Assembly: GCA_949128115.1 (NCBI GenBank)
Contig: OX421966.1
Span: forward strand, 1,116,001-1,180,000
Source of the DNA: Anaspis maculata
Lineage: Eukaryota; Arthropoda; Insecta; Coleoptera; Scraptiidae
Direction of reading: 5' to 3'
DNA: 64,000 nt
Shown here: one piece after another, positions 21,640-34,944 of the stretch
Numbering within the stretch: the first letter of the stretch is position 1
Layout of the letters: each line of letters opens with the position of its first letter
Position numbers and translations under genes: made by a program
The notes under the pieces: model-generated
What the model was told of the DNA's origin: nothing
Databases searched by the model: none
What the model saw: the letters and a program-made list of their open reading frames with translations, nothing else

Positions 21640-23440
21640 AACGGAACGGAACACCCTATATTTTTTTGTATTTTTTTGTTCAACTTTCTTGACTGTCTTA
21701 TGTCTGTATTCTTGTTTTTCAATTGTATGGCAATGCTAGCAACTAGAAATTAAAAACAAAAAAAAAACTAATTTTCACAGTTTTCTTAGAATAATCGTAG
21801 CGGCCTTGCTTTCCAGAACTATGAGATGAAACTTGACATGGTGATAGTCAAGTTAAGGACCAATATCCCAATGTTAGAAAATTAGGTTTTCTTGATACAA
21901 GGCGTTCACAGAAAAACATCAAACTTCATAATTTCCAAATTATTATAACTCAGACAGACAGCTATACAGGCTGTCCCATTTTGACGGGATTAACGAAACG
22001 TTGATTTTTTCAAATGTAACACCATATATTTTTTTGCATTTCCATGTTCAACTCTCTCAATTGTCTTATGCCTGTATTTTTGTTTTCCAATTGTGTGGCA
22101 GTGGTGGCAACTGAAAATTAGAAACAAAAAAAAAATCGAGTTTTTTTAATTTTCTTAGAAAAATCGTAGCGGCCTTGCTTTTCAAAACTATGAGATGAAA
22201 CTTGGCATGGAGATAGTCAAGTTAAGGAACAATATCCCAATGTTAAAAAATTGGGATTTCTTGATACAGGGCGTTCACAAGAAAACGTCAAACTTCATAA
22301 TTTCCAAATTATTATAACTCAGACAAACAGCTATACAGGCTGTCCCAATTCGACGGGATCAACAAAACGTTGATTTTTTCAAATGGAACACCATATATTT
22401 TTTTCGCATTCTTATGTTGAACTCTCTCAATTGTCTTATGCCTGTATTTTTGTTTTTCAATTGTGTGGCAGTGCTGGCAACTGAAAGTTAGAAACATAAA
22501 AAAATCGAATTTTCACAATTTTCTCAGAAAAATTGTGGCGGCCTTGCTTTTCATAATTATAAAGTGAAACTTGGCATGGTGATAATCAAGTTGAGGACCA
22601 ATATCCCAATGTTGAAAAATTAGGATTTCTTGATACAGGGCGTTCACAAAAAAACATCAAACTTCATGATTTTCAAATTATTATAACTCTGACAGACAGC
22701 TATACAGGCTGTCCCATTTTGACGGGATTAACGAAACGTTGATTTTTCCAAATGGAACACCATATATTTTTTTGCATTTTTATGTTCAACTCTCTCAATT
22801 GTCTTATGCCTGTATTTTTGGTTTTCAATTGTGTGGTAGTGCTAGCAACTGAAAATTAGAAACACAAAAAAATCGAACTTTTACAGTTTTCTTAGAAAAA
22901 TCGTTGCGGCTTTCCTTCCCAAAACTATAAAATGAAACTTGGCATGGTGATAATCAAGTTAAAGACCAATATCCCAATTTTGAGAAATCACGATTTATTG
23001 ATACAGGGCGTTCACAAAAAAACATCAAACTTCATAATTTCCAAATTATTTTAACTCAGACAGACAGCTATACAGGCTGTCTCATTTTGACGAAATTAAC
23101 GAAACGTTGATTTTTTCAAATGGAACACCATATATTTTTCTTTTTTTTTTGTTCAACTATCTCAATTGTCTCATGCCTGTATTTTTGTTTTGCAATTGTG
23201 TGACAGTGCTGGCAACTGAAAATTAGAAGCAAAAAAAAATCGAATTTTCACTGTTTTTTAGAAAAATCGTAGCGACCTTGCTTTTCAAAACTATGAAATG
23301 AAGCTTGGCATGGCGATAGTCAAGTTGAGGACCAATATCCCAATGTTGAAGAATCAGGATTTTTCAATACAGGGCGTTCACGAAAAAACATCAAAGTTTC
23401 TAATTTCCAAATTATTATCACTCATTTTTTTTCAAATAGC
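21640..23440 (+). repeat. 368-bp tandem array, about five units
   Basis: The block CACCATATATTTTTTT (first copy CACCCTATA) recurs near 21651, 22022, 22389, 22757 and 23126, a spacing of about 368-371 bp. Each unit also holds 'GCCTGTATTTTTGTTTT', 'AACTTGGCATGG' and 'TACAGGGCGTTCACAAAA'. The last phrase is the left end of the fold-back that follows at 23370, so the array seems to have amplified that element's end. Confidence 0.85.
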
Positions 23441-24066
23441 ATGCTCCCAATTTGTAACGGTTACATCAAACTTTTTGTATCCTCTTCATTTTTATCAGGA
23501 GTACCCTACCCTCTCACTTGATTTTTTTCTAGATATTCGAAAATTTTCACAGAATTTCCTTTTTTTTCTTTTTTCAAAAATTGAGTTGGCCGTGATGAAT
23601 GACAGACAAGGCAAATGGTACGCAACTCTCAGTTAGTCAGTCTGGATATTGTCGATAAAGAGAAAAAAATCTTTACGCGACAGAAAATGATTGATATGAT
23701 ATTCTGGTAATAATCCAGATGATTATCCAGGATCCCACTTTGTTTTCTTTTTGCGTTGAAGCCATTTTTTTACTTGTTCGACAGTATTCAGACTGACTAA
23801 CTGACAGCTGCGTATTATTTGGCTTGCCTGTCATCTATCACGGCCAACTCAATTTCTGGCAAAAAAAACAAAAAAATAGCAAATTTTGTAAAATTTGTTG
23901 ATTATCCAGAAAAAAAATTAAGTTTAAGGGTAGGGTACACCTAGTGAAGAAGAGGATAAAAAAAGCTATCAGATAGCGTTATAAAATTAGAGGCATGCCA
24001 TTTGAAAAAAGTGAGTTATGATACTTTGAAAATTATGAAGTTTGATGCTTTTTTGTGAACGCCCTG
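23370..24066. mobile_element. Fold-back element with CAGGGCGTTCAC ends
   Basis: A palindrome of about 697 bp. The left end CAGGGCGTTCACGAAAAAAC pairs with the right end GAACGCCCTG, with TA on both sides (23368-23369 and 24067-24068). Inner pairing includes 'TTGAGTTGGCCGTGAT' and 'ATCACGGCCAACTCAA'. The centre is near 23720. There is no transposase. Confidence 0.8.
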
Positions 24067-24079
24067 TATCAATGTCGGT

Positions 24080-26460
24080 TGGGCTCAATGGGCTCCAAAC
24101 GACATTAAAAGACACAAGGGTGCTCAGCAGAGCCTAAGCCACTACAATGTAGACCAAGAGAGGACAGGGCTGTAAGTATCGCAATTAGGACTGATGGGGC
24201 TCACTAGGGCTCCAAATGACACTCAAAGGCACAAGGGGACCTATAGGGCTCCGATCAACACATGGAGACAACAGGATCTCACTCGAAGACAGAAACAAAG
24301 ACAGGTTACGGAGGGGTTCAACAGGGCTATAAATGACACATGAGAACATGGGGCCTACTAGGGCTCTGAGAAACGTGAGAAGGCACAAGGGAGCTTTCTT
24401 AGATGCCAGGAGTATCGCTAAGTCAGAAGCGGATCACCGGAGCTACAAACAATGATTGAGGACACAAGGGGGCTCAATAGGGCTCCAAACGATACTTGAA
24501 GATACAAGGGGGCTCAGTAGGGCTCGAAACGATTCAATGTAGATACAAGAGAGCAGAGGCCCCTAAAAATCGGACGAAGGCCTGGCGGAGCTCACTGCGG
24601 CTCCAAACGATTCTTGGAGACACAAGGGGGCCCTGCAAGCCAACACATCAAGACTGAAAGGAGCTAACTGGAGCTTTCGGGGCTCAGCAGGACTACAAAT
24701 GACACAAGAAAACACCAGGGGACGGCCACATAGGGCTTCGAGAAATCTAATGAGGAACAAACGAGCTTCCTAAGATTCCAGAAACTTTGAGAAATCAGAA
24801 GGGGTCACCGGGGCTGCAAACGATAATTGAAGACACAAGGGGGCTCAGCAGGGCTTGAAAGGCTCTGTCGTGAAACACAAGGGAGGATAGGGCTCTGAAA
24901 ATCTTAAGAAAGCTTGACGGGGCTCACTAGGGGCTCCATATGACACTTAGAGACACAAAGGGGGCCCTGTAGGACTTTCACCAAAACATGAAGACTCACG
25001 GAAGCTAACAAGAGCTCTGAAAACTGACTCGATATACAAAGGGGCTCTGCAGGGCTATAAATAAAACATGGAAACACAGGGGGCCACATAGGACTCCAAG
25101 AAACCTAAGGAGGAGCACAAGGGAGCTTACACAAATTCCAGAAACTTGAGAAAACAGTAAGGGTAACCTGGGCTGCAAACGAAAATTGAAGACACAAGGG
25201 GGCTCAATAGAGCTCCAAACGATACTTGACGACACAAAGAGGCTCAGCAGGGCTTGGAATGTTCTGATGTAGAACACAAGGGAGAATAAAGATCTGAAAA
25301 TCGCAAGAACTCTTGACGGGGCTCACTATGGCTTCAAATGATACTCAGAGACACAAAAGGGGCCCTGTAGATTTCCAACCAACACATGAAGACTCACAAG
25401 AAAGCTAACAAGAGCTTTGAAGATGGGAAGATGAAGAAGCAAGGAAAGATGGGGCTTTGAAAATCGCGTGAAGGCTTGGCGGGGCTCACTAGGGCTCCAA
25501 ATGACATTTAGAGACACAAACGGGGCCCTGAAGACTTCAACCAACACATGAAGGCCCATAGGAGCTGACAAATTTTTGAAAATCGACACAATGTACAAAG
25601 GAGCTCAGCAGGGCTACAAATGAACATAAAAACACAGGGGGCTACACAGGGCTCCGAGAAATCTAAGAACGGGGCGAAAGAAAGCTTTTGAAAATTCTAG
25701 AAACTCGAAAAAACAGGAGGGGGTCACCAGGGATGCCAACGATAATTGACGGCACAAGGAGGCTCATTAGGAGTTCAATACAATATTTAATGATACAAGG
25801 GGAATTAACAGGGCTTTAAATGCTTCAACGTAGACACAAGAGAGCAGAGGCTTCTGAAAATTGGACGAAGGCCTGGCGAGGCTCACTGGGGCTCCAAATG
25901 ACACTTGTAGACACGACGGGGCCATGCAAGCCAAGACCGAAAGACTAACAGGAGCTAACTCAAGCTTGAGAAACCAACACATTGTAAAAAGGGGCTCAGT
26001 AGGGCAATCAATGAAACATGAAGACACAAGGAGGCCACATAGTGTTTTGAGAAACTTAAAAAGGTACAAAAAAGCTTCTTAAGACTTCAGAATCTTCGAA
26101 AAATCAGAAAGGGACACCTGGGCTGCAAACTATGATTGAAGATACAAGGAGGCTCAGCAGAGCTTGAATTGCTTTCATGTAGAACACTAACACAAGGGAG
26201 GATAGAGCTTTAAAAATCGCAGAAAGTCCTGGCGGGGCTCACTAGGGCTCCAAATGACACTTAGAGACACAAAAGGGGCCCTGTAGGACCTCAACCAACA
26301 CAATAAGACCCACAGGAGCTAACTACAGCTTCGAAAACGGAATCAATGAAAAAGTGGCTCAGCAGGGCTACAAATAATTAAACATGAAAACACAAAGGAG
26401 CCACATAGGGCTCCGAGAAATCTGGAAAGAAGCGAAAGAGAGCTTTCTTCTCGGCTTTCT
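24080..26460 (+). repeat. Purine-rich minisatellite with higher-order structure
   Basis: A unit of about 38-40 bp, GGCTCAnnAGGGCTCCAAA followed by a GACACAAG-like phrase, recurs through 2.4 kb. A longer period of about 350-400 bp is visible from the phrase 'CCAACACATGAAGAC' or variants near 24640, 24983, 25378, 25541 and 26300. The plus strand is strongly enriched in A and G. Minus-strand ORFs (61-100 residues) read the same repeat and are not credible genes. Confidence 0.85.
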
Positions 26461-29400
26461 TATAAGGTCCTGAATTTTTTCATCATTTTCCTGATACTTT
26501 TGAAGTATTTTTTCAACTGCGGTTCAATTTTCTATCCCAAGTTTGGGAACACCCTGTATAGGTACAGCGTACAGCGATGGCCATTTGTACAGAACTGGAC
26601 GAAAAAGAGGAAAACCAAAGTGCATTGTTCCCATTTTGGCTATTAGTGTGATTGTTATTGCGTCCAGGGGTGCGTTCATAGCCTACTGCTGCAGTACTGC
26701 ACTGGAGCTCTTTGCTTTATTGTACAATTATTTCCCATCCCCTTTCAGTCTTCAATATACCTACAAAGCCAGGATTGCCTACATACAAGAAAAAATAAAT
26801 AGAGACAAGTAGTATATCAAATGAAATTGCCGGCCTTTGTTGAAATGACTATCTTGTTTTGTCGTCCATTAATTAAAATAAAAGTCAGTTTTGATCTCGG
26901 TTTTGATAATGTAAACAGTGAAAAAATACATCGGTGGTGGCCAATAAAAGAAAAATAACTCTATTGGAATTATTATTTACCTGTTCATACCTCAATTGCT
27001 TACGTGAATGATCAATAAGTATTTCCCGCAAAACAACTTTCCGGTGCTCTTTTTATCTTGACTGGAATTAGTTGAACTGTGGTGGATCTTCACCTGAAAT
27101 ATCACGTTTCAATCTCGGTTTCAATCAATAACATCACCTAGAGTTATTCATATAAATTATTCTCTTCTGCGTCAAATTCTGAGAACCACACAACTTCACT
27201 GACGAAGTTTATTGAGAAGGCTTGAGAAAAATCTCTCGAAGAACTTTGATTGGAGCTCTTAAAAAATCTCAAGGGGTCTTAACGAAGTTCCTGATATAGA
27301 ACTGATAGCTGTTTTGTCATGTTTTGAAGCACTTGTAGCTGAATTTGCAAGCACTGATGTAGCAAATGTATCCGTTCATTCACAAAATAGTTCTAAGGTA
27401 TATAATATGATTACAATGATATTTACTCACAACCACTATGGTAATTGATTCATCACATACCTAGTAGGAGGTCGGGAAGTGACCCATTGCCGACCTCCCG
27501 AGAAAGTGGAGAAATGGTAGCTTTGGAAGGGAAATTTCAAAATATGCATCTAACCAAACAATAAGTGTGTTAATCAGTATTACTCGAACCACGTTTCAGC
27601 AAAATTAATCGGCCTATCTGGAAGTTATGACAAAAAGTGAATTTTCAGATTTCAACTTTTGAACCTGTAAGCCTGTAATCCTGTAGCTTGTAGCCTGTAA
27701 TCCTGCAAGCTGAGTACATGGATGTAAGCAAGGTTGTGGGTGAAATAGTATACATACTCTCGACGGTGAATACATCATTTCAGCTTGCCTGGAGGCTCTC
27801 TGTGCCCTCAGCAGTAACGATGTACTTCCCGTCTCGGTATGTAATATACTATTGTGCACCCAGTTTACCTGGCCAGTGGTTTAAAATGTTCCATACAGAA
27901 CAATAATTGCCGTCACATAATTAATGACTGGAGCAACAATGAAAAGACCAGATATTTTCCTTCAAGTTTGTTTGAACAAGTTCACAGGAACCCCTTCAGA
28001 TGATAAGAATGAAAAGAGGCGAAGCACCAGCTTTCGACTTCCCTGTTCCCAAACATATGAAACCCAAAAATCTTTCTGATATCCTTTCAATACACTTAAA
28101 GCATTCATTCGAACGGCTTTGGACCTTGATCGCGAATTTTAAGACACCCTGTATACACGTTCCATACACGTGTTTTATACACATGTCATTCTCCTTTTCT
28201 CTCTGTATAACTGTATACCTTGGCGAACATGTAATTGTGAGAACTTGAGGGAACAATTGAGACGGTTGTCATTGTAAGATACTGGTTCTGGCACATATCC
28301 GTTCCGTTTTGTATTCATCAGTTCCCTATTTGCTGTCGTTCCGTGAGCATCGCAGCGTGCAAGTTTGTGAAAATAAATATATTCATATAATACTGTAACC
28401 AATTACAATGCGGCATGCAGAGATGTCCAAGGAGCTTGTAAGTATTATTTATTCTTTATTCATATTAATCCGATATTTCGACGTGCGCATATGATAACAT
28501 CGTATCTTGAAAACAGTGATTTTGCACTGATTTTTGTCGAAAAGAGATGTTTTGACTTGTATTTTTGCGCTTTTGCTGAGCATGAAGACTACAAAATGAC
28601 AAAGAAAACGTGCGATCGATATTATCTGACCTGGTGGTCGATTTCACCCCACTGGTCGATATTACCCGCTAAAATTTCAACTTTGCTTCCGAATTTTTTC
28701 GCAAAAAATGTTACCACCCACTTAGTGAGTGACTGACAAATGAGTGACAGAGTGACAGAGTGAGTGACAAGATTTTGGGTAGTAAAATGGTTGGAGAATA
28801 TGGTACAGAACGTACAGCTTTGACAGTGCACATGGCTTTGAATTTTTTGCCTTAAGTGGTCGATATTCACCTGCTCTCCCCCAACTCATTTGACTGTTCA
28901 GAATGTTCGAATCAATATTTGAGACATTTGCGTGGGAGTCAAACAATAATCAAAGCTGAACTTCGCAAATAAAAAAATATTGGTTATATCTTTATGCTTT
29001 TTAGGAGAAGCATATTAGCATTTTGCTAGTAGCCCAGGAATTTTAGCTCAAAACTGGCCATTACCTCAAAAAAATTTGATCCTTACTTCTGACGATTTAT
29101 TTTTGCTCCTCACACAGCACTCTACCACCGGAAAGAAAGTCCGGGCTTCGGAAAATTTACAGGAGCCAATCGAAAAATTGCAATTTTAAGTGAACTACCA
29201 AAAAGTCATGCTAACGTTTGCAGCCCCCTGCTATGGTCTTATTATGGTTCCGACATAAATTTTTGAAGAGAATAAGTACTTTATGAGTCCAGCATGTCAA
29301 TTTTTGGGGGGAAAAACAGAAAAAATCGGATTTCAATGATGTCATGTTATCAATAAACCCTGCGATTAGTACCTACACAAGATAGAGCGATTCCAACCTT

Positions 29401-29589
29401 GGAAAAAATATGGACGTCCTGGAAATTTGATATTCTGCTTGTTTGAAATTGAATGCTCTACTGCATATCTGAAATCATCAACAATCGCACCCAGGGATCT
29501 TGAGTTATTGGAGGGGAGGGGAGGGAAGGGATGAAAATTTGCAACTCAAAATGAAGGGGATGAAATCCGTTCATCCATTGATGCAAATA
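26461..29589. other. No gene found; minor simple repeats
   Basis: I find no coding region with a recognisable domain in this 3.1 kb. A lone AACACCCTGTATA near 26550 and ACACCCTGTATAC near 28142 resemble single ends of the CAGGGTG elements. A short CCTGTA-rich run lies at 27662-27712 and a GAGTGACA run at 28727-28770. The rest is unremarkable. Confidence 0.4.
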
Positions 29590-32015
29590 CATCGTAATTC
29601 GACGCATTATGTCCTGTTTATATCATTTTGGTACAAAAAGTGTCGACCATTGTTGAAGGGGGCTCGTGGAGGACGAACCTCAGCTGAGTGTTTTTTCTTT
29701 TTCTAGGCTATATACTTGTAGAACTGATCACAACAAGTTGGGCATCTTTTCGGACTAAATTCAATCTCCTGAACTTGAATCCGATGTGTAAATTTGGATG
29801 AAAGCAATTTCGAACAAGTCTCAACTTGGAAAAACTTGTTTTTTCTTTGACAATTCTCACAGAATTTTTCCCACAGGTGGAGGTATCTATTTTCTGGAAA
29901 TATTTCAGAGACCATCAGATTGATGTGTATTCTTCACGAAAATCATGAAATCGATGTAAAAATTTGTTTCTCGTGATCAAAAAATTGATTTGAACCTGAG
30001 CCAGCCCAACGCGGCGTCTACTAATGACAAGATCACTACGAAATGCACCTCCAAGTCAAAATAGATTGAGCTACTGGAAAAATATTGACTTATCTTTGGA
30101 AATTGTAGGATCTCTGCAGAACTGAACTCTTCATGACATAAATACAGGGTGATTCATGAGTGACCTCACATAGGCTAATGAGAGTTGGAGGACTTAAAGG
30201 CGAGTCAGGATCCACTGAAGAAATTTTATTTTCTCCAATGGTTAGGAAGATACACAGTTTTGTGTGTTTCGTATGAAACCTTGATAAGCGATATTTCTGA
30301 AACGGTCAGAGGTATTTTGTTGAAATTCACCAGTAATATTTCTCTGTTGGAACACATCTCGAAGCCATACCGGGTAAGTCAAAATCCAGGGCCGGGCTAG
30401 AAAAAAGGTGCCCCTTTTTTGTTTCATCAGAAAACACATTTTCTGACCGCTTTTCTAAAAAACTGCTATCGGATTCGAAAAACTGAGGAAAAATGCTTTA
30501 AGAATCACTCTTCAACTCAGATGGCACACCTAAACCGTTTCGACAATAAAATTTGAAGTGAAATTTGTGAGTGAGTTCCCATTTTTGACTGGACATAATC
30601 GATTCATTGTTTGATTGAATTCATCAAAATTTATTTTTTGGCTTGTCTCTGTTGAATAGAAGACCTTGGTTAAAAGAAGGATTCCAGAGCCGACCATTTT
30701 TTTTTTATGACAAAATCGAGAGTGAAACCAAAATTAGACTCGATTTGGTCGTCAAAAAAAAACTTCCTACCATGGAATTTTTCTTCCTACCAAGCCCTTC
30801 TATTCCACAGAGACAAGCTAAAGAATGAATTTGAATGAATTCAATCAAACAATGAGTCGATTATGTCCGGACAAAAATGGGAACTTACCCATAAATTTCA
30901 CTCTCAATTTTTATGTCGAAACGGTTCAGGTGTGCCAACTAAATTGAAGAGTGATTCTTGAAGCATTTTTTCTTATCTTTTCGAATCCGAAGTCAGACTT
31001 TCAGAAAAGCGGTCAGAAAATATACTTTTTGATCAAATAAAAAAGGGGCACATTTTTTCCATCCCGGCCCTGGATTTTGACTTACCCAGTATGGCTCCAA
31101 GGTGAGTTCCAATAGAGAAATATTACAGGTGAATTTCAAGAAAATATCTCTAGCCGTTTCAGAAATATCGCTTATCAAAGTTTCATACGAAACACACCAA
31201 ACACCCTGTATCTTCGTAACCAATGGAGAAAACAAAATTTCCTCAGTGGATCCTGACTCGCCTCAAAGTCCTCCATCTCCCATTAGCCTATGTAAGGTCA
31301 CTTATGAATCACCCTATAGAATCTCTATAAATCGCACAGCAGGGTTTTGAGTTATCTGACGAGGGAGATAACATTTTGGCAGGATTCAAACTCTACATTT
31401 TCAATGGAAACTGTTACCCCTCTTCTCAAAAAACTCAAAATCCTTTGGTGCATCTCATGACAATTTTGTTTATGCTATAGGGAATTCAGCTCCGCACAGA
31501 TTCTTGAACTTTCAATGTTAAACTATTATTTTTTCAAGAGTTCGAGCTATTCAAAGCTGTTTAAGCTATTTATAGGTCATCATTAGTGGACGGCGTGCTG
31601 GGCCGACTCGGGTTCAAATTGATTTTTTGATCTTGAAAAACCAAATTATACATCAAGTTTATGATTTTCTTGGATAAAATACTTGAATCCAATGGCCTCT
31701 GAGATATTTTGGAAGATGAATACCTCTAACAGTATAAAGATTTTCTGTGAAAATTGTCTACGAAAAACCTGTTTTTTCCAAGATAACTTGTTTGAACTTG
31801 TTGTTATCCAAATTTACACATCGGATTCAAGTTCAGGTGATTCAATTCATTGGGAAGAGACACCAAACTTGTCGTGATCGGTTCAATATGGTCCAGGGGG
31901 AAAAAAAACCACCGAGCCGAGCCCCCCCCCACCACCACGAGTCCCCTACAACAATAATCGACACTTTTTGTAGCAAAATGATATAAACGACATGCAATGC
32001 GTCAAATTACGATGG
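29590..32015. mobile_element. Large inverted repeat (about 2.4 kb) hosting another fold-back
   Basis: Left arm about 29590-30035 and right arm about 31560-32015 are reverse-complementary: the 'CGTAATTCGACGCATTATG' region near 29593 answers to the 'GCAATGCGTCAAATTACG' region near 31994, and 'TTGAATCCGATGTGTAAATT' near 29777 answers to its counterpart near 31815. A separate TA-flanked element (30145-31316) sits in the loop. There is no transposase. Outer limits are approximate. Confidence 0.75.
30145..31316. mobile_element. TA-flanked fold-back element in the loop of the larger repeat
   Basis: Left end CAGGGTGATTCATGAGTGAC pairs with the right end GTCACTTATGAATCACCCT(A), with TA on both sides (30143-30144 and 31317-31318). 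Arms extend for about 300 bp and more. An inner TA-CAGGGTGTTTGGTGTG terminus is visible in the right arm (ending 31208); in the left arm it is diverged (starting 30253). Short ORFs in both arms are mirror images. Confidence 0.8.
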
Positions 32016-32379
32016 GGATACGACGCAGGGTGTCGCAATTTTTTGTCAATTTTTCAAAACACCCTGTCGCCTCGTTGAACAAGTCAGTTTGAAAAAAAAC
32101 ATTCCTTTGACATATTCTAGAAGATCTAGAAGATCTAGGAAGAAGATCATAAAATATGAATTCTACAATTTTGGTCGATTCACACAATATCTAAAAGGTG
32201 TTCACCCGAGACGGATGAATATAAAAAACTTACTCTTCACGATAAATGAAAAAAAAAAAAAGAAACTTCCCTGGAACAATTTTTTCGGTAGTCTCTGGAT
32301 ATTTAAAATATAATTTTCCATTTCGTGTCACATACAGGGGGTCGTGATTTTTTCGCATTTTTTCAAAACACCTAACTAT
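32016..32379. other. Spacer with CAGGGTGTCG-like repeat ends
   Basis: It holds CAGGGTGTCGCAATTTTTTG (near 32025) with AAAACACCCTG just after, and a related CAGGGGGTCGTGATTTTTTC near 32335. These look like remnants of TA-type elements. A tandem AGATCTAG run lies near 32120. There is no gene. Confidence 0.4.
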
Positions 32380-32775
32380 ACGTTTCATCATCGCTATCCA
32401 TGCACGTTATTATCCTGATTACAGAAATGCATGACACTTTCTACATTTTTTGGGCTAAATTTGACAAATTTACAATGGCGTTTCAAAAACTATATTTTTT
32501 GAATGATGGATTGATGTCATTTCAGAATTCCAATATGTCGTGAATATTTCGTTCCACTTTGTAATGACATGAAATGACTATTAAAATATCCGGGACATAT
32601 CTGAATTACTATAGAATCAATCCATCAGAAAAAAATGTTTTTTGAGACGCCATTGTGAATTTTTCAATTTTATTTACACAAAAAACTAAGAAATGTCATA
32701 CATTTTTGTAATCGGGATAACAATGTGCATCAATTGTAGTAATGAAACACAGGATGTTTCATTACTGACATATGA
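32380..32775. mobile_element. Hairpin element
   Basis: GTTTCATCATCGC near 32383 and TGCACGTTATTATCCTGATT near 32400 pair with the right arm (CGGGATAACAATGTGCA, then TGTTTCATTACTG). Centre near 32590. There is no coding region. Confidence 0.65.
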
Positions 32776-33929
32776 CATATTCAGAGACTACGAAAAAAAT
32801 TGTTTATTTGTTCGTTTTTTCATTTTGAATTACCATGGAAGGAAAGTTTTCAACGGGGGTATCCCTCCTGTCGCGTACAGCAAGGATGCAAAAAATCAAA
32901 AAACAAAATGACGGAAAGAGGCGGAGAATTTTTCTCCATCAAAGTCTAGTCATGAAACGCTATTATCATTCTGACTATTATTCTGATTCTATTATTCCAA
33001 TAAAATTTATGAACTAGTGTTTTTTGGAGACCATCACTTGAGCGGCTTATACTTAGTACAAATAATAATCTCAAAGACATGATTTTCCTTTTGAAATGGA
33101 GTACTTACCTCACGACTCAATATTTACTTCAAAAAATGTTTACTGCGCCCGTTAACGGTCTCCAGTACATCACGGTAAAAACCGGGTAAATAAGTGAATT
33201 TTAAGGCCGATGGAATCAGGAATTGAGAAGCCATGATAGGTTTTGAAAGTGGGGTCCCGATGCTAAATGACCATATTCAAATGAATGAAGGGCGCGACAG
33301 AGAGAAATTGAGAAAATTCCGATTACTTTTGAAAAAAATCACAACTCTCAAAAAATCCGAATAAGGAATAACAGCTCACCAAACTTCCCCAAAGAAAAAT
33401 TATAATGATATTCTAGTCACACAGACAATACTCAAGGGCGCGACAGCGGTATCTTCAGATAGAATAGAAATTTAGTGGATTTATATCAAAAAAACGAATC
33501 CAACTTGAGGGCTAAATATTTTAAAATAGGCAACCAACAATACATTTCTACAGATCGAACGTTGTTTGTTGGGTCACCTTTTGTAGTGACCTATAATGGG
33601 TATACGACCTAGCTCCGTAGCAGGTAGAACGCTGGGTAGAACCAACGGGGGTCAGGAGATACAACTAATGTATGATCATTTACACTAGGTATATGATTTA
33701 CACAGACATTTGTTTTGCTTCTCCTATTTATTCCTCGATTTATCCTCTTGTGATTCATCTGATATGAATGTACACAGGTTGATCACGCGAGAATTCCCTC
33801 CCATGCTTGAGGTTTTCCCATTGAGATAATTTGAAAGGAAAAAGACTTTTCCTGAACAATTTTTTTCTGTATATTTCGAAATTGGAAACTATAATATTTT
33901 ATAACCTATGAAACAGGGTGTTACATTTT
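32776..33929. other. No gene; possible tRNA-derived fragment
   Basis: Nothing protein-coding is supported. GGGCGCGACAG occurs twice (near 33290 and 33436). At 33609-33650 the stretch TAGCTCCGTAGCAGGTAGAA followed by CGCTGGGTAGAACC resembles the 5' half of a tRNA, but no B box follows, so it is at best a SINE fragment. Confidence 0.35.
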
Positions 33930-34275
33930 CAAAAGTCATCCTTTGAGGAGGTGATCGGGAGCATCGAAAAATAAGCACTTTTGCCAAAAAAGCAAAAAAT
34001 ATATTTTTTAAATAACAAAAAATTAAAAATCACAACTTTTCCAAAATGTGACAAAAATCCATATGACCAGCTTGTAGGTGTGCATCAACTTACTTAGTGT
34101 ACCAAATTAGGTCGAAATCCAGTGATTAAATCTGGAGTTATATGTAACAAAGAAAAACATTTTCAAAACTCAACTTTGGAAGCCTCTAGCTCCGTTATGA
34201 TGCGTTTCTGATATCAATTTTTCGAGAAAGTCCACTTATTTTTTGATGCTCCATCACCTCCTTGAAGGACGACAT
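33930..34275. repeat. Inverted repeat
   Basis: AAGTCATCCTTTGAGGAGGTG near 33933 (18-20 bp shown by its core CCTTTGAGGAGGTGAT) pairs with ATCACCTCCTTGAAGG near 34253; the arms continue through the 'GCATCGAAAAATAAG' region. A CAGGGTG lies just outside at 33915. Its middle part (34030-34150) is the reverse of the relic at 2959-3090. Confidence 0.6.
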
Positions 34276-34944
34276 TCAAGAATAAAACATCAGTATAAGT
34301 GTATATAGGGTGCCACAAAAAACTTTCTTTCTTAATGCGTTACCCTGTATATTCGAATTGGAATCAATGTAGTTCTTTTACTCTGAATACAATACGTTAC
34401 ACACTGTGAAAAAAATCACAAAAATCCAATGAGACTGACCTGAACTCACGTTTATTAGGTTAAAAATGTTTTGAAATTTGACGCATAATTTTTTTTGATG
34501 ATCCTAGACTTATACTCGAGTTTTATATTATTATTATTGTGGGTTGGGTTGCCCCTGCACTGGAACTATGTTCTTTCACCCTACCAACCGAACTCACCGA
34601 GCCGCAAAGTGGTGCCTGGATGCTTGATGGTAACTTCGTTTGCCGCCGGTGACAGTCCCCCACTCCACTGTAGTTGAATAATTTGAACGACACGACGACA
34701 GAAACTTGTGTCGTGGAAATGTATGGAGGGAGGTAGGGGAGTACAGGCAGATCGAATCCTATTGGCCAGCGACACTGTCGCCGGCGACACACGAAGTTCT
34801 GTAAAATGGCTCAAGAAGTGATATCATCCAAGTGATAGAAAATTTGAGAAATTTTCTAGTCAAATTAACGAAAGTTTAGGAGTTCAGGTCAGTATCAAAT
34901 CAAGAGATTTTTGTGAATTTTTTGACGATTTCTTGTTCGAAAAC
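34276..34944. other. No supported feature
   Basis: A GC-richer patch at 34560-34800 yields overlapping ORFs on both strands (34495-34814), none with a motif. I see no repeat. Confidence 0.35.

Noticed and set aside
24185..26069. Minus-strand ORFs with repeated Ser/Pro/Leu motifs
   Set aside because: They follow the minisatellite period and break at random points; no start context or splice sites.
26543..26812. 89-residue ORF with a hydrophobic stretch
   Set aside because: Non-ATG start next to a lone transposon end; no support for a gene.
33609..33650. tRNA gene candidate
   Set aside because: Only an A-box-like half; no B box or closing acceptor stem follows.
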